Shown: positions 26,201 through 40,229 of the stretch, piece by piece
Layout: each line of letters begins with the position of its first letter
Position numbering within the stretch: position 1 is the first letter of the stretch
Assembly (NCBI GenBank): GCA_030867875.1
Contig: JAOWCC010000570.1
Coordinates: forward strand, 116,612 to 180,611
DNA: 64,000 bases
Reading direction: 5' to 3'
DNA from: Actinernus sp. WN-2022
Lineage: Eukaryota > Cnidaria > Anthozoa > Actiniaria > Actinernidae
Notes under the pieces: model-generated
Database searches by the model: none
What the model was told of the DNA's origin: nothing
Seen by the model: only the letters and a program-made list of their open reading frames with translations
Position numbers and translations under genes: made by a program

Positions 26201-27423
26201 GCACATTGACCGTTTTTAATATTAGCTCGCGATCAGGAATCTATGAATTTGCTGGAAAGATGGAATCTCTCCGTTTGAGAATTTTACGGCACATTGAACG
26301 TTTTTAATATTAGCTCGCGGTCAGGAATCTATGAATTTGCTGGAAAGATGGAATCTCTCCGTTTGAGAATTTTACGGCACATTGAACGTTTTTAATATTA
26401 GCTCGCGGTCAGGAATCTATGAATTTGCTGGAAAGATGGAATCTCTCCGTTTGAGAATTTTACGGCACATTGAACCTGTTTAATATTAGCTCGCGTTAAG
26501 GAATCTATGAATTTGCTGGAAAGATGGAATCTCTCCGTTTGAGAATTTTACGGCACATTGAACGTTTTAATATTAGCTGGCGATCAGGAATCTATGAATT
26601 TGCTGGAAAGATGGAATCTCTCCGTTTGAGAATTTTACGGCACATTGAACGTTTTTAATATTAGCTCGCGATCAGGAATCTATGAATTTGCTTGAAAGAT
26701 GGAATCTCTCCGTTTGAGAATTTTACGGCACATTGAACGTTTTTAATATTAGCTCGCGGTCAGGAATCTAAGAATTTGCTGGAAAGATGGAATCTCTCCG
26801 TTTGAGAATTTTACGGCACATTGAACGTGTTTAATATTAGCTCGCGATCAGGAATCTATGAATTTGTTGGAAAGATGGAATCTCTCCGTTTGAGAATTTT
26901 ACGGCACATTGAACGTTTTTAATATTAGCTCGCGAGCAGGAATCTATGAATTTCCTGGAAAGATGGAATCTCTCCGTTTGAGAATTTTACGGCACATTGA
27001 ACGTTTTTAATATTAGCTCGCGATCAGGAATCTATGAATTTGCTGGAAAGATGGAATCTCACCGTTTGAGAATTTTAAGGCACATTGAACGTTTTTAATA
27101 TTAGCTGGCGATCAGGAATCTATGTATTTGCTGGAAAGATGGATACTCTCCGTTTGAGAATTTTACGGCACATTGACCGTTTTTAATATTAGCTCGCGAT
27201 CAGGAATCTATGAATTTGCTGGAAAGATGGAATCTCTCCGTTTGAGAATTTTACGGCACATTGAACGTTTTTAATATTAGCTCGCGGTCAGGAATCTATG
27301 AATTTGCTGGAAAGATGGAATCTCTCCGTTTGAGAATTTTACGGCACATTGAACGTTTTTAATATTAGCTCGCGGTCAGGAATCTATGAATTTGCTGGAA
27401 AGATGGAATCTCTCCGTTTGAGA

Positions 27424-28503
27424 ATTTTACGGCACATTGAACGTGTTTAATATTAGCTCGCGATCAGGAATCTATGAATTTGCTGGAAAGATGGAATCTC
27501 TCCGTTTGAGAATTTTACGGCACTTGAACGTTTTTAATATTAGCTCGCGATCAGGAATCTATGAATTTGCTGGAAAGATGGAATCTCTCCGTTTGAGAAT
27601 TTTACGGCACATTGAACGTTTTCAATATTAGCTCGCGATCAGGAATCTATGAATTTGCTGGAAAGATGGAATCTCTCCGTTTGAGAATTTTAAGGCACAT
27701 TGAACGTTTTTAATATTAGCTGGCGATCAGGAATCTATGAATTTGCTGGAAAGATGGATACTCTCCGTTTGAGAATTTTACGGCACATTGACCGTTTTTA
27801 ATATTAGCTCGCGATCAGGAATCTATGAATTTGCTGGAAAGATGGAATCTCTCCGTTTGAGAATTTTACGGCACATTGAACGTTTTTAATATTAGCTCGC
27901 GGTCAGGAATCTATGAATTTGCTGGAAAGATGGAATCTCTCCGTTTGAGAATTTTACGGCACATTGAACGTTTTTAATATTAGCTCGCGGTCAGGAATCT
28001 ATGAATTTGCTGGAAAGATGGAATCTCTCCGTTTGAGAATTTTACGGCACATTGAACGTGTTTAATATTAGCTCGCGATCAGGAATCTATGAATTTGCTG
28101 GAAAGATGGAATCTCTCCGTTTGAGAATTTTACGGCACTTGAACGTTTTTAATATTAGCTCGCGATCAGGAATCTATGAATTTGCTGGAAAGATGGAATC
28201 TCTCCGTTTGAGAATTTTACGGCACATTGAACGTTTTTAATATTAGCTCGCGGTCAGGAATCTATGAATTTGCTGGAAAGATGGAATCTCTCCGTTTGAG
28301 AATTTTACGGCACATTGAACCTGTTTAATATTAGCTCGCGATCAGGAATCTATGAATTTGCTGGAAAGATGGAATCTCTCCGTTTGAGAATTTTACGGCA
28401 CATTGAACGTTTTAATATTAGCTGGCGATCAGGAATCTATGAATTTGCTGGAAAGATGGAATCTCTCCGTTTGAGAATTTTACGGCACATTGAACGTTTT
28501 TAA
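27424..28503 (+). repeat. 1.08-kb segment repeated at 34.0-35.1 kb (offset 6588 bp)
   Basis: It holds a 615-bp, seven-monomer higher-order unit: GTGTTT/CACTTG (87 bp), a consensus-like monomer, TTTTAAGG, CTGGCG/GGATAC, GACCG, and two CGCGGTCAGG monomers. The unit is followed by the start of the next unit and a GAACCTG pair. The rare TTTTCAATATT (about 27620) is shared with the copy at 34210. Confidence 0.82.
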
Positions 28504-29099
28504 TATTAGCTCGCGATCAGGAATCTATGAATTTGCTTGAAAGATGGAATCTCTCCGTTTGAGAATTTTACGGCACATTGAACGTTTTAATATTAGCTGG
28601 CGATCAGGAATCTATGAATTTGCTGGAAAGATGGAATCTCTCCGTTTGAGAATTTTACGGCACATTGAACGTTTTTAATATTAGCTCGCGATCAGGAATC
28701 TATGAATTTGCTTGAAAGATGGAATCTCTCCGTTTGAGAATTTTACGGCACATTGAACGTTTTTAATATTAGCTCGCGGTCAGGAATCTAAGAATTTGCT
28801 GGAAAGATGGAATCTCTCCGTTTGAGAATTTTACGGCACATTGAACGTGTTTAATATTAGCTCGCGATCAGGAATCTATGAATTTGTTGGAAAGATGGAA
28901 TCTCTCCGTTTGAGAATTTTACGGCACATTGAACGTTTTTAATATTAGCTCGCGAGCAGGAATCTATGAATTTCCTGGAAAGATGGAATCTCTCCGTTTG
29001 AGAATTTTACGGCACATTGAACGTTTTTAATATTAGCTCGCGATCAGGAATCTATGAATTTGCTGGAAAGATGGAATCTCACCGTTTGAGAATTTTAAG

Positions 29100-31558
29100 G
29101 CACATTGAACGTTTATAATATTAGCTGGCGATCAGGAATCTATGTATTTGCTGGAAAGATGGATACTCTCCGTTTGAGAATTTTACGGCACATTGACCGT
29201 TTTTAATATTAGCTCGCGATCAGGAATCTATGAATTTGCTGGAAAGATGGAATCTCTCCGTTTGAGAATTTTACGGCACATTGAACGTTTTTAATATTAG
29301 CTCGCGGTCAGGAATCTATGAATTTGCTGGAAAGATGGAATCTCTCCGTTTGAGAATTTTACGGCACATTGAACGTTTTTAATATTAGCTCGCGGTCAGG
29401 AATCTATGAATTTGCTGGAAAGATGGAATCTCTCCGTTTGAGAATTTTACGGCACATTGAACGTGTTTAATATTAGCTCGCGATCAGGAATCTATGAATT
29501 TGCTGGAAAGATGGAATCTCTCCGTTTGAGAATTTTACGGCACTTGAACGTTTTTAATATTAGCTCGCGATCAGGAATCTATGAATTTGCTGGAAAGATG
29601 GAATCTCTCCGTTTGAGAATTTTACGGCACATTGAACGTTTTTAATATTAGCTCGCGGTCAGGAATCTATGAATTTGCTGGAAAGATGGAATCTCTCCGT
29701 TTGAGAATTTTACGGCACATTGAACGTTTTCAATATTAGCTCGCGATCAGGAATCTATGAATTTGCTGGAAAGATGGAATCTCTCCGTTTGAGAATTTTA
29801 AGGCACATTGAACGTTTTTAATATTAGCTGGCGATCAGGAATCTATGAATTTGCTGGAAAGATGGATACTCTCCGTTTGAGAATTTTACGGCACATTGAC
29901 CGTTTTTAATATTAGCTCGCGATCAGGAATCTATGAATTTGCTGGAAAGATGGAATCTCTCCGTTTGAGAATTTTACGGCACATTGAACGTTTTTAATAT
30001 TAGCTCGCGGTCAGGAATCTATGAATTTGCTGGAAAGATGGAATCTCTCCGTTTGAGAATTTTACGGCACATTGAACGTTTTTAATATTAGCTCGCGGTC
30101 AGGAATCTATGAATTTGCTGGAAAGATGGAATCTCTCCGTTTGAGAATTTTACGGCACATTGAACGTGTTTAATATTAGCTCGCGATCAGGAATCTATGA
30201 ATTTGCTGGAAAGATGGAATCTCTCCGTTTGAGAATTTTACGGCACTTGAACGTTTTTAATATTAGCTCGCGATCAGGAATCTATGAATTTGCTGGAAAG
30301 ATGGAATCTCTCCGTTTGAGAATTTTACGGAACATTGAACGTTTTTAATATTAGCTCGCGGTCAGGAATCTATGAATTTGCTGGAAAGATGGAATCTCTC
30401 CGTTTGAGAATTTTACGGCACATTGAACCTGTTTAATATTAGCTCGCGATCAGGAATCTATGAATTTGCTGGAAAGATGGAATCTCTCCGTTTGAGAATT
30501 TTACGGCACATTGAACGTTTTAATATTAGCTGGCGATCAGGAATCTATGAATTTGCTGGAAAGATGGAATCTCTCCGTTTGAGAATTTTACGGCACATTG
30601 AACGTTTTTAATATTAGCTCGCGATCAGGAATCTATGAATTTGCTTGAAAGATGGAATCTCTCCGTTTGAGAATTTGACGGCACATTGAACGTTTTAATA
30701 TTAGCTGGCGATCAGGAATCTATGAATTTGCTGGAAAGATGGAATCTCTCCGTTTGAGAATTTTACGGCACATTGAACGTTTTTAATATTAGCTCGCGAT
30801 CAGGAATCTATGAATTTGCTTGAAAGATGGAATCTCTCCGTTTGAGAATTTTACGGCACATTGAACGTTTTTAATATTAGCTCGCGGTCAGGAATCTAAG
30901 AATTTGCTGGAAAGATGGAATCTCTCCGTTTGAGAATTTTACGGCACATTGAACGTGTTTAATATTAGCTCGCGATCAGGAATCTATGAATTTGTTGGAA
31001 AGATGGAATCTCTCCGTTTGAGAATTTTACGGCACATTGAACGTTTTTAATATTAGCTCGCGAGCAGGAATCTATGAATTTCCTGGAAAGATGGAATCTC
31101 TCCGTTTGAGAATTTTACGGCACATTGAACGTTTTTAATATTAGCTCGCGATCAGGAATCTATGAATTTGCTGGAAAGATGGAATCTCACCGTTTGAGAA
31201 TTTTAAGGCACATTGAACGTTTTTAATATTAGCTGGCGATCAGGAATCTATGTATTTGCTGGAAAGATGGATACTCTCCGTTTGAGAATTTTACGGCACA
31301 TTGACCGTTTTTAATATTAGCTCGCGATCAGGAATCTATGAATTTGCTGGAAAGATGGAATCTCTCCGTTTGAGAATTTTACGGCACATTGAACGTTTTT
31401 AATATTAGCTCGCGGTCAGGAATCTATGAATTTGCTGGAAAGATGGAATCTCTCCGTTTGAGAATTTTACGGCACATTGAACGTTTTTAATATTAGCTCG
31501 CGGTCAGGAATCTATGAATTTGCTGGAAAGATGGAATCTCTACGTTTGAGAATTTTAA
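29100..31558 (+). repeat. First copy of a 2460-bp tandem duplication
   Basis: Rare variants GTTTATAATATT (29111), TTTTCAATATT (29731), CGGAACATT (30330) and GAATTTGACGG (30664) recur at exactly 2460 bp (28 monomers minus 4 bp). The copy ends with CTCTACGTTTG (31551). Only one difference was noticed across the pair, CAGGAATC here against CATGAATC near 31682. Confidence 0.9.
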
Positions 31559-31559
31559 G

Positions 31560-34018
31560 GCACATTGAACGTTTATAATATTAGCTGGCGATCAGGAATC
31601 TATGTATTTGCTGGAAAGATGGATACTCTCCGTTTGAGAATTTTACGGCACATTGACCGTTTTTAATATTAGCTCGCGATCATGAATCTATGAATTTGCT
31701 GGAAAGATGGAATCTCTCCGTTTGAGAATTTTACGGCACATTGAACGTTTTTAATATTAGCTCGCGGTCAGGAATCTATGAATTTGCTGGAAAGATGGAA
31801 TCTCTCCGTTTGAGAATTTTACGGCACATTGAACGTTTTTAATATTAGCTCGCGGTCAGGAATCTATGAATTTGCTGGAAAGATGGAATCTCTCCGTTTG
31901 AGAATTTTACGGCACATTGAACGTGTTTAATATTAGCTCGCGATCAGGAATCTATGAATTTGCTGGAAAGATGGAATCTCTCCGTTTGAGAATTTTACGG
32001 CACTTGAACGTTTTTAATATTAGCTCGCGATCAGGAATCTATGAATTTGCTGGAAAGATGGAATCTCTCCGTTTGAGAATTTTACGGCACATTGAACGTT
32101 TTTAATATTAGCTCGCGGTCAGGAATCTATGAATTTGCTGGAAAGATGGAATCTCTCCGTTTGAGAATTTTACGGCACATTGAACGTTTTCAATATTAGC
32201 TCGCGATCAGGAATCTATGAATTTGCTGGAAAGATGGAATCTCTCCGTTTGAGAATTTTAAGGCACATTGAACGTTTTTAATATTAGCTGGCGATCAGGA
32301 ATCTATGAATTTGCTGGAAAGATGGATACTCTCCGTTTGAGAATTTTACGGCACATTGACCGTTTTTAATATTAGCTCGCGATCAGGAATCTATGAATTT
32401 GCTGGAAAGATGGAATCTCTCCGTTTGAGAATTTTACGGCACATTGAACGTTTTTAATATTAGCTCGCGGTCAGGAATCTATGAATTTGCTGGAAAGATG
32501 GAATCTCTCCGTTTGAGAATTTTACGGCACATTGAACGTTTTTAATATTAGCTCGCGGTCAGGAATCTATGAATTTGCTGGAAAGATGGAATCTCTCCGT
32601 TTGAGAATTTTACGGCACATTGAACGTGTTTAATATTAGCTCGCGATCAGGAATCTATGAATTTGCTGGAAAGATGGAATCTCTCCGTTTGAGAATTTTA
32701 CGGCACTTGAACGTTTTTAATATTAGCTCGCGATCAGGAATCTATGAATTTGCTGGAAAGATGGAATCTCTCCGTTTGAGAATTTTACGGAACATTGAAC
32801 GTTTTTAATATTAGCTCGCGGTCAGGAATCTATGAATTTGCTGGAAAGATGGAATCTCTCCGTTTGAGAATTTTACGGCACATTGAACCTGTTTAATATT
32901 AGCTCGCGATCAGGAATCTATGAATTTGCTGGAAAGATGGAATCTCTCCGTTTGAGAATTTTACGGCACATTGAACGTTTTAATATTAGCTGGCGATCAG
33001 GAATCTATGAATTTGCTGGAAAGATGGAATCTCTCCGTTTGAGAATTTTACGGCACATTGAACGTTTTTAATATTAGCTCGCGATCAGGAATCTATGAAT
33101 TTGCTTGAAAGATGGAATCTCTCCGTTTGAGAATTTGACGGCACATTGAACGTTTTAATATTAGCTGGCGATCAGGAATCTATGAATTTGCTGGAAAGAT
33201 GGAATCTCTCCGTTTGAGAATTTTACGGCACATTGAACGTTTTTAATATTAGCTCGCGATCAGGAATCTATGAATTTGCTTGAAAGATGGAATCTCTCCG
33301 TTTGAGAATTTTACGGCACATTGAACGTTTTTAATATTAGCTCGCGGTCAGGAATCTAAGAATTTGCTGGAAAGATGGAATCTCTCCGTTTGAGAATTTT
33401 ACGGCACATTGAACGTGTTTAATATTAGCTCGCGATCAGGAATCTATGAATTTGTTGGAAAGATGGAATCTCTCCGTTTGAGAATTTTACGGCACATTGA
33501 ACGTTTTTAATATTAGCTCGCGAGCAGGAATCTATGAATTTCCTGGAAAGATGGAATCTCTCCGTTTGAGAATTTTACGGCACATTGAACGTTTTTAATA
33601 TTAGCTCGCGATCAGGAATCTATGAATTTGCTGGAAAGATGGAATCTCACCGTTTGAGAATTTTAAGGCACATTGAACGTTTTTAATATTAGCTGGCGAT
33701 CAGGAATCTATGTATTTGCTGGAAAGATGGATACTCTCCGTTTGAGAATTTTACGGCACATTGACCGTTTTTAATATTAGCTCGCGATCAGGAATCTATG
33801 AATTTGCTGGAAAGATGGAATCTCTCCGTTTGAGAATTTTACGGCACATTGAACGTTTTTAATATTAGCTCGCGGTCAGGAATCTATGAATTTGCTGGAA
33901 AGATGGAATCTCTCCGTTTGAGAATTTTACGGCACATTGAACGTTTTTAATATTAGCTCGCGGTCAGGAATCTATGAATTTGCTGGAAAGATGGAATCTC
34001 TACGTTTGAGAATTTTAC
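31560..34018 (+). repeat. Second copy of the 2460-bp tandem duplication
   Basis: Adjoins the first copy directly. Markers at 31571, 32191, 32790, 33124 and 34011 match those of the first copy at a constant 2460 bp. One private substitution, near 31682. The near-identity indicates a very recent event, or a duplication made during assembly. Confidence 0.9.
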
Positions 34019-35091
34019 GGCACATTGAACGTGTTTAATATTAGCTCGCGATCAGGAATCTATGAATTTGCTGGAAAGATGGAATCTCTCCGTTTGAGAA
34101 TTTTACGGCACTTGAACGTTTTTAATATTAGCTCGCGATCAGGAATCTATGAATTTGCTGGAAAGATGGAATCTCTCCGTTTGAGAATTTTACGGCACAT
34201 TGAACGTTTTCAATATTAGCTCGCGATCAGGAATCTATGAATTTGCTGGAAAGATGGAATCTCTCCGTTTGAGAATTTTAAGGCACATTGAACGTTTTTA
34301 ATATTAGCTGGCGATCAGGAATCTATGAATTTGCTGGAAAGATGGATACTCTCCGTTTGAGAATTTTACGGCACATTGACCGTTTTTAATATTAGCTCGC
34401 GATCAGGAATCTATGAATTTGCTGGAAAGATGGAATCTCTCCGTTTGAGAATTTTACGGCACATTGAACGTTTTTAATATTAGCTCGCGGTCAGGAATCT
34501 ATGAATTTGCTGGAAAGATGGAATCTCTCCGTTTGAGAATTTTACGGCACATTGAACGTTTTTAATATTAGCTCGCGGTCAGGAATCTATGAATTTGCTG
34601 GAAAGATGGAATCTCTCCGTTTGAGAATTTTACGGCACATTGAACGTGTTTAATATTAGCTCGCGATCAGGAATCTATGAATTTGCTGGAAAGATGGAAT
34701 CTCTCCGTTTGAGAATTTTACGGCACTTGAACGTTTTTAATATTAGCTCGCGATCAGGAATCTATGAATTTGCTGGAAAGATGGAATCTCTCCGTTTGAG
34801 AATTTTACGGCACATTGAACGTTTTTAATATTAGCTCGCGGTCAGGAATCTATGAATTTGCTGGAAAGATGGAATCTCTCCGTTTGAGAATTTTACGGCA
34901 CATTGAACCTGTTTAATATTAGCTCGCGATCAGGAATCTATGAATTTGCTGGAAAGATGGAATCTCTCCGTTTGAGAATTTTACGGCACATTGAACGTTT
35001 TAATATTAGCTGGCGATCAGGAATCTATGAATTTGCTGGAAAGATGGAATCTCTCCGTTTGAGAATTTTACGGCACATTGAACGTTTTTAA
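34012..35091 (+). repeat. Second copy of the 1.08-kb segment
   Basis: Repeats 27424-28503 at a constant 6588 bp. It starts where the 2460-bp duplication ends (CTCTACG at 34011) and ends near 35100, where CGCGGTCAGG replaces CGCGATCAGG. Confidence 0.82.
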
Positions 35092-35870
35092 TATTAGCTC
35101 GCGGTCAGGAATCTATGAATTTGCTGGAAAGATGGAATCTCTCCGTTTGAGAATTTTACGGCACATTGAACGTTTTTAATATTAGCTCGCGGTCAGGAAT
35201 CTATGAATTTGCTGGGAAGATGGAATCTCTCCGTTTGAGAATTTTACGGCACATTGAACCTGTTTAATATTAGCTCGCGTTAAGGAATCTATGAATTTGC
35301 TGGAAAGATGGAATCTCTCCGTTTGAGAATTTTACGGCACATTGAACGTTTTAATATTAGCTGGCGATCAGGAATCTATGAATTTGCTGGAAAGATGGAA
35401 TCTCTCCGTTTGAGAATTTTACGGCACATTGAACGTTTTTAATATTAGCTCGCGATCAGGAATCTATGAATTTGCTGGAAAGATGGAATCTCTCCGTTTG
35501 AGAATTTTAAGGCACATTGAACATTTTTAATATTAGCTGGCGATCAGGAATCTATGAATTTGCTGGAAAGATGGATACTCTCCGATTGAGAATTTTACGG
35601 CACATTGACCGTTTTTAATATTAGCTCGCGATCAGGAATCTATGAATTTGCTGGAAAGATGGAATCTCTCCGTTTGAGAATTTTACGGCACATTGAACGT
35701 TTTTAATATTAGCTCGCGGTCAGGAATCTATGAATTTGCTGGAAAGATGGAATCTCTCCGTTTGAGAATTTTACGGCACATTGAACGTTTTTAATATTAG
35801 CTCGCGGTCAGGAATCTATGAATTTGCTGGAAAGATGGAATCTCTCCGTTTGAGAATTTTACGGCACATT

Positions 35871-36485
35871 TAACGTGTTTAATATTAGCTCGCGATCAGG
35901 AATCTATGAATTTGCTGGAAAGATGGAATCTCTCCGTTTGAGCATTTTACGGCACTTGAACATTTTTAATATTAGCTCGCGATCAGGAATCTATGAATTT
36001 GCTGGAAAGATGGAATCTCTCCGTTTGAGAATTTTACGGCACATTGAACGTTTTTAATATTAGCTCGCGATCAGGAATCTATGAATTTGCTGGAAAGATG
36101 GAATCTCTCCGTTTGAGAATTTTAAGGCACATTGAACGTTTTTAATATTAGCTGGCGATCAGGAATCTATGAATTTGCTGGAAAGATGGATACTCTCCGT
36201 TTGAGAATTTTACGGCACATTGACCGTTTTTAATATTAGCTCGCGATCAGGAATCTATGAATTTGCTGGAAAGATGGAATCTCTCCGTTTGAGAATTTTA
36301 CGGCACATTGAACGTTTTTAATATTAGCTCGCGGTCAGGAATCTATGAATTTGCTGGAAAGATGGAATCTCTCCGTTTGAGAATTTTACGGCACATTGAA
36401 CGTTTTTAATATTAGCTCGCGGTCAGGAATCTATGAATTTGCTGGAAAGATGGAATCTCTCCGTTTGAGAATTTTACGGCACATT
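35871..36485 (+). repeat. Single 615-bp (7-mer) higher-order unit
   Basis: Same marker order as 27424-28040: GTGTTT/CACTTG, consensus-like, TTTTAAGG, GGATAC, GACCG and two CGCGGTCAGG monomers. It is 615 bp between successive GTG markers. Private changes: TTAACGTG for TGAACGTG at the start, GAGCATTTT near 35941 and GAACATTTTT near 35958. Confidence 0.78.
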
Positions 36486-38419
36486 GAACGTGTTTAATAT
36501 TAGCTCGCGATCAGGAATCTATGAATTTGTTGGAAAGATGGAATCTCTCCGTTTGAGAATTTTACGGCACATTGAACGTTTTTAATATTAGCTCGCGATC
36601 AGGAATCTATGAATTTGCTGGAAAGATGGCATCTCTCCGTTTGAGACTTTTACGGCACATTGAACGTTTTTAATATTAGCTCGCGATCAGGAATCTATGA
36701 ATTTGCTGGAAAGATGGAATCTCTCCGTTTGAGAATTTTACGGCACATTGAACGTTTTTAATATTAGCTGGCGATCAGGAATCTATGAATTTGCTGGAAA
36801 GATGGAATCTCTCAGTTTGAGAATTTTACGGCACATTGAACGTTTTTAATATTAGCTCGCGGTCAGGAATCTATGAATTTGCTGGAAAGATGGAATCTCT
36901 CCGTTTGAGAATTTTACGGCACATTGAACGTTTTTAATATTAGCTCGCGGTCAGGAATCTATGAATTTGCTGGAAAGATGGAATCTCTCCGTTTGAGAAT
37001 TTTACGGCACATTGAACGTTTTTAATATTAGCTCGCGATCAGGAATCTATGAATTTGCTGGAAAGATGGAATCTCTCCGTTTGAGAATTTTACGGCACTT
37101 GAACGTTTTTAATATTAGCTCGCGATCAGGAATCTATGAATTTGCTGGAAAGATGGAATCTCTCCGTTTGAGAATTTTACGGCACATTGAACGTTTTTAA
37201 TATTAGCTCGCGAGCAGGAATCTATGAATTTGCTGGAAAGATGGAATCTCTCCGTTTGAGAATTTTACGGCACATTGAACGTTTTTAATATTAGCTCGCG
37301 GTCAGGAATCTATGAATTTGCTGGAAAGATGGAATCTCTCCGTTTGAGAATTTTACAGCACATTGAACGTGTTTAATATTAGCTCGCGATCAGGAATCTA
37401 TGAATTTGCTGGAAAGATGGAATCTCTCCGTTTGAGAATTTTACGGCACATTGAACGTTTTTAATATTAGTTCGCGATCAGGAATCTATGAATTTGCTGG
37501 AAAGATGGAATCTCTCCGTTTGAGAATTTTACGGCACATTGAACGTTTTTAATATTAGCTCGCGGTCAGGAATCTATGAATTTGCTGGAAAGATGGAATC
37601 TCTCCATTTGAGAATTTTACGGCACATTGAACCTGTTTAATATTAGCTCGCGTTCAGGAATCTATGAATTTGCTGGAAAGATGGAATCTCTCCGTTTGAG
37701 AATTTTACGGCACATTGAACGTTTTAATATTAGCTGGCGATCAGGAATCTATGAATTTGCTGGAAAGATGGAATCTCTCCGTTTGAGAATTTTACGGCAC
37801 ATTGAACGTTTTTAATATTAGCTCGCGATCAGGAATCTATGAATTTGCTTGAAAGATGGAATCTCTCCGTTTGAGAATTTTACGGCACATTGAACGTTTT
37901 TAATATTAGCTCGCGGTAAGGAATCTAAGAATTTGCTGGAAAGATGGAATCTCTCCGTTTGAGAATTTTACGGCACATTGAACGTGTTTAATATTAGCTC
38001 GCGATCAGGAATCTATGAATTTGTTGGAAAGATGGAATCTCTCCGTTTGAGAATTTTACGGCACATTGAACGTTTTTAATATTAGCTCGCGATCAGGAAT
38101 CTATGAATTTGCTGGAAAGATGGCATCTCTCCGTTTGAGACTTTTACGGCACATTGAACGTTTTTAATATTAGCTCGCGATCAGGAATCTATGAATTTGC
38201 TGGAAAGATGGCATCTCTCCGTTTGAGACTTTTACGGCACATTGAACGTTTTTAATATTAGCTCGCGAGCAGGAATCTATGAATTTGCTGGAAAGATGGA
38301 ATCTCTCCGTTTGAGAATTTTACGGCACATTGAACCTGTTTAATATTAGCTCGCGATCAGGAATCTATGAATTTGCTGGAAAGATGGAATCTCTCCGTTT
38401 GAGAATTTTACGGCACATT

Positions 38420-38495
38420 GAACGTTTTAATATTAGCTCGCGATCAGTTTGCTGGAAAGATGGAATTTCTCCGTTTGAGAATTTTACGGCACATT
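38420..38495 (+). repeat. 76-bp deletion monomer
   Basis: Deletion with AATTTCTCC and a T4 run, directly after a GAACCTG monomer. First of a closely spaced trio (38420, 39639, 40154). Confidence 0.93.
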
Positions 38496-39638
38496 GAACG
38501 TTTTTAATATTAGCTCGCGATCAGGAATCTATGAATTTGCTGGAAAGATGGAATCTCTCCGTTTGAGAATTTTACGGCACATTGAACGTTTTTAATATTA
38601 GCTGGCGATCAGGAATCTATAAATTTGCTGGAAAGATGGAATCTCTCCGTTTGAGAATTTTACGGCACATTGAACGTTTTTAATATTAGCTCGCGATCAG
38701 GAATCTATGAATTTGCTGGAAAGATGGAATCTCTCCGTTTGAGAATTTTACGGCACATTGAACGTTTTTAATATTAGCTCGCGATCAGGAATCTATGAAT
38801 TTGCTGGAAAGATGGAATCTCTCCGTTTCAGAATTTTACGGCACATTGAACGTTTTTAATATTAGCTCGCGATCAGGAATCTATGAATTTGCTGGAAAGA
38901 TGGAATCTCTCCGTTTGAGAATTTTACGGCACATTGAACGTTTTTAATATTAACTCGCGATCAGGAATCTATGAATTTCCTGGAAAGATGGAATCTCTCC
39001 GTTTGAGAATTTTACGGCTCATTGAACGTTTTTAATATTAGCTCGCGAGCAGGAATCTATGAATTGGCTGGAAAGATGGAATCTCTCCGTTTCAGAATTT
39101 TACGGCACATTGAACGTTTTTAATATTAGCTCGCGATCAGGAATCTATGAATTTGCTGGAAAGATGGAATCTCTCCGTTTGAGGATTTTACGGCACATTG
39201 AACGTTTTTAATATTAGCTCGCGGTCAGGAATCTATGAATTTGCTGGAAAGATGGAATCTCTCCGTTTGAGAATTTTACGGCACATTGAACGTGTTTAAT
39301 ATTAGCTCGCGATCAGGAATCTATGAATTTGCTGGAAAGATGGAATCTCTCCGTTTGAGAATTTTACGGCACTTGAACGTTTTTAATATTAGCTCGCGAT
39401 CAGGAAAATATGAATTTGCTGGAAAGATGAAATCTCTCCGTTTGAGAATTTTACGGCACATTGAACGTTTTTAATATTAGCTCGCGGTCAGGAATCTATG
39501 AATTTGCTGGAAAGATGGAATCTCTCCGTTTGAGAATTTTACGGCACATTGAACCTGTTTAATATTAGCTCGCGATCAGGAATCTATGAATTTGCTGGAA
39601 AGATGGAATCTCTCCGTTTGAGAATTTTACGGCACATT

Positions 39639-39714
39639 GAACGTTTTAATATTAGCTCGCGATCAGTTTGCTGGAAAGATGGAATTTCTCCGTTTGAGAA
39701 TTTTACGGCACATT
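39639..39714 (+). repeat. 76-bp deletion monomer
   Basis: Deletion with AATTTCTCC and a T4 run, after a GAACCTG monomer. Member of the 515-bp duplication. Confidence 0.93.
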
Positions 39715-40153
39715 GAACGTTTTTAATATTAGCTCGCGGTCAGGAATCTATGAATTTGCTGGAAAGATGGAATCTCTCCGTTTGATAATTTTACGGCACA
39801 TTGAACGTGTTTAATATTAGCTCGCGATCAGGAATCTATGAAATTGCTGGAAAGATGGAATCTCTCCGTTTGAGAATTTTACGGCACTTGAACGTTTTTA
39901 ATATTAGCTCGCGATCAGGAAAATATGAATTTGCTGGAAAGATGGAATCTCTCCGTTTGAGAATTTTACGGCACATTGAACGTTTTTAATATTAGCTCGC
40001 GGTCAGGAATCTATGAATTTGCTGGAAAGATGGAATCTCTCCGTTTGAGAATTTTACGGCACATTGAACCTGTTTAATATTAGCTCGCGATCAGGAATCT
40101 ATGAATTTGCTGGAAAGATGGAATCTCTCCGTTTGAGAATTTTACGGCACATT

Positions 40154-40229
40154 GAACGTTTTAATATTAGCTCGCGATCATTTTGCTGGAAAGATGGAAT
40201 TTCTCCGTTTGAGAATTTTACGGCACATT
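40154..40229 (+). repeat. 76-bp deletion monomer with private substitution
   Basis: Copy of the 39639 monomer 515 bp on, with CGATCATTTTGC in place of CGATCAGTTTGC. Confidence 0.93.

Larger units (their letters stand above)
12906..27423 (+). repeat. Block dominated by GGATACTCTCC-marked higher-order repeats
   Basis: The recurring order is a TTTTAAGG monomer, then CTGGCG with GGATACTCTCC, then GACCG, then one or two CGCGGTCAGG monomers. Several copies continue with GCTGGGAAG followed by GAACCTG/CGTTAAGG. GCTGGGAAG sites lie near 16513, 18007, 19854, 21083, 21610 and 23969. Their spacings are 1494, 1847, 1229, 527 and 2359 bp, each close to a whole number of 88-bp monomers once 1-bp and 11-bp deletions are counted. 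The GGATAC marker first appears near 4302 and fades after about 36.2 kb. Confidence 0.75.
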
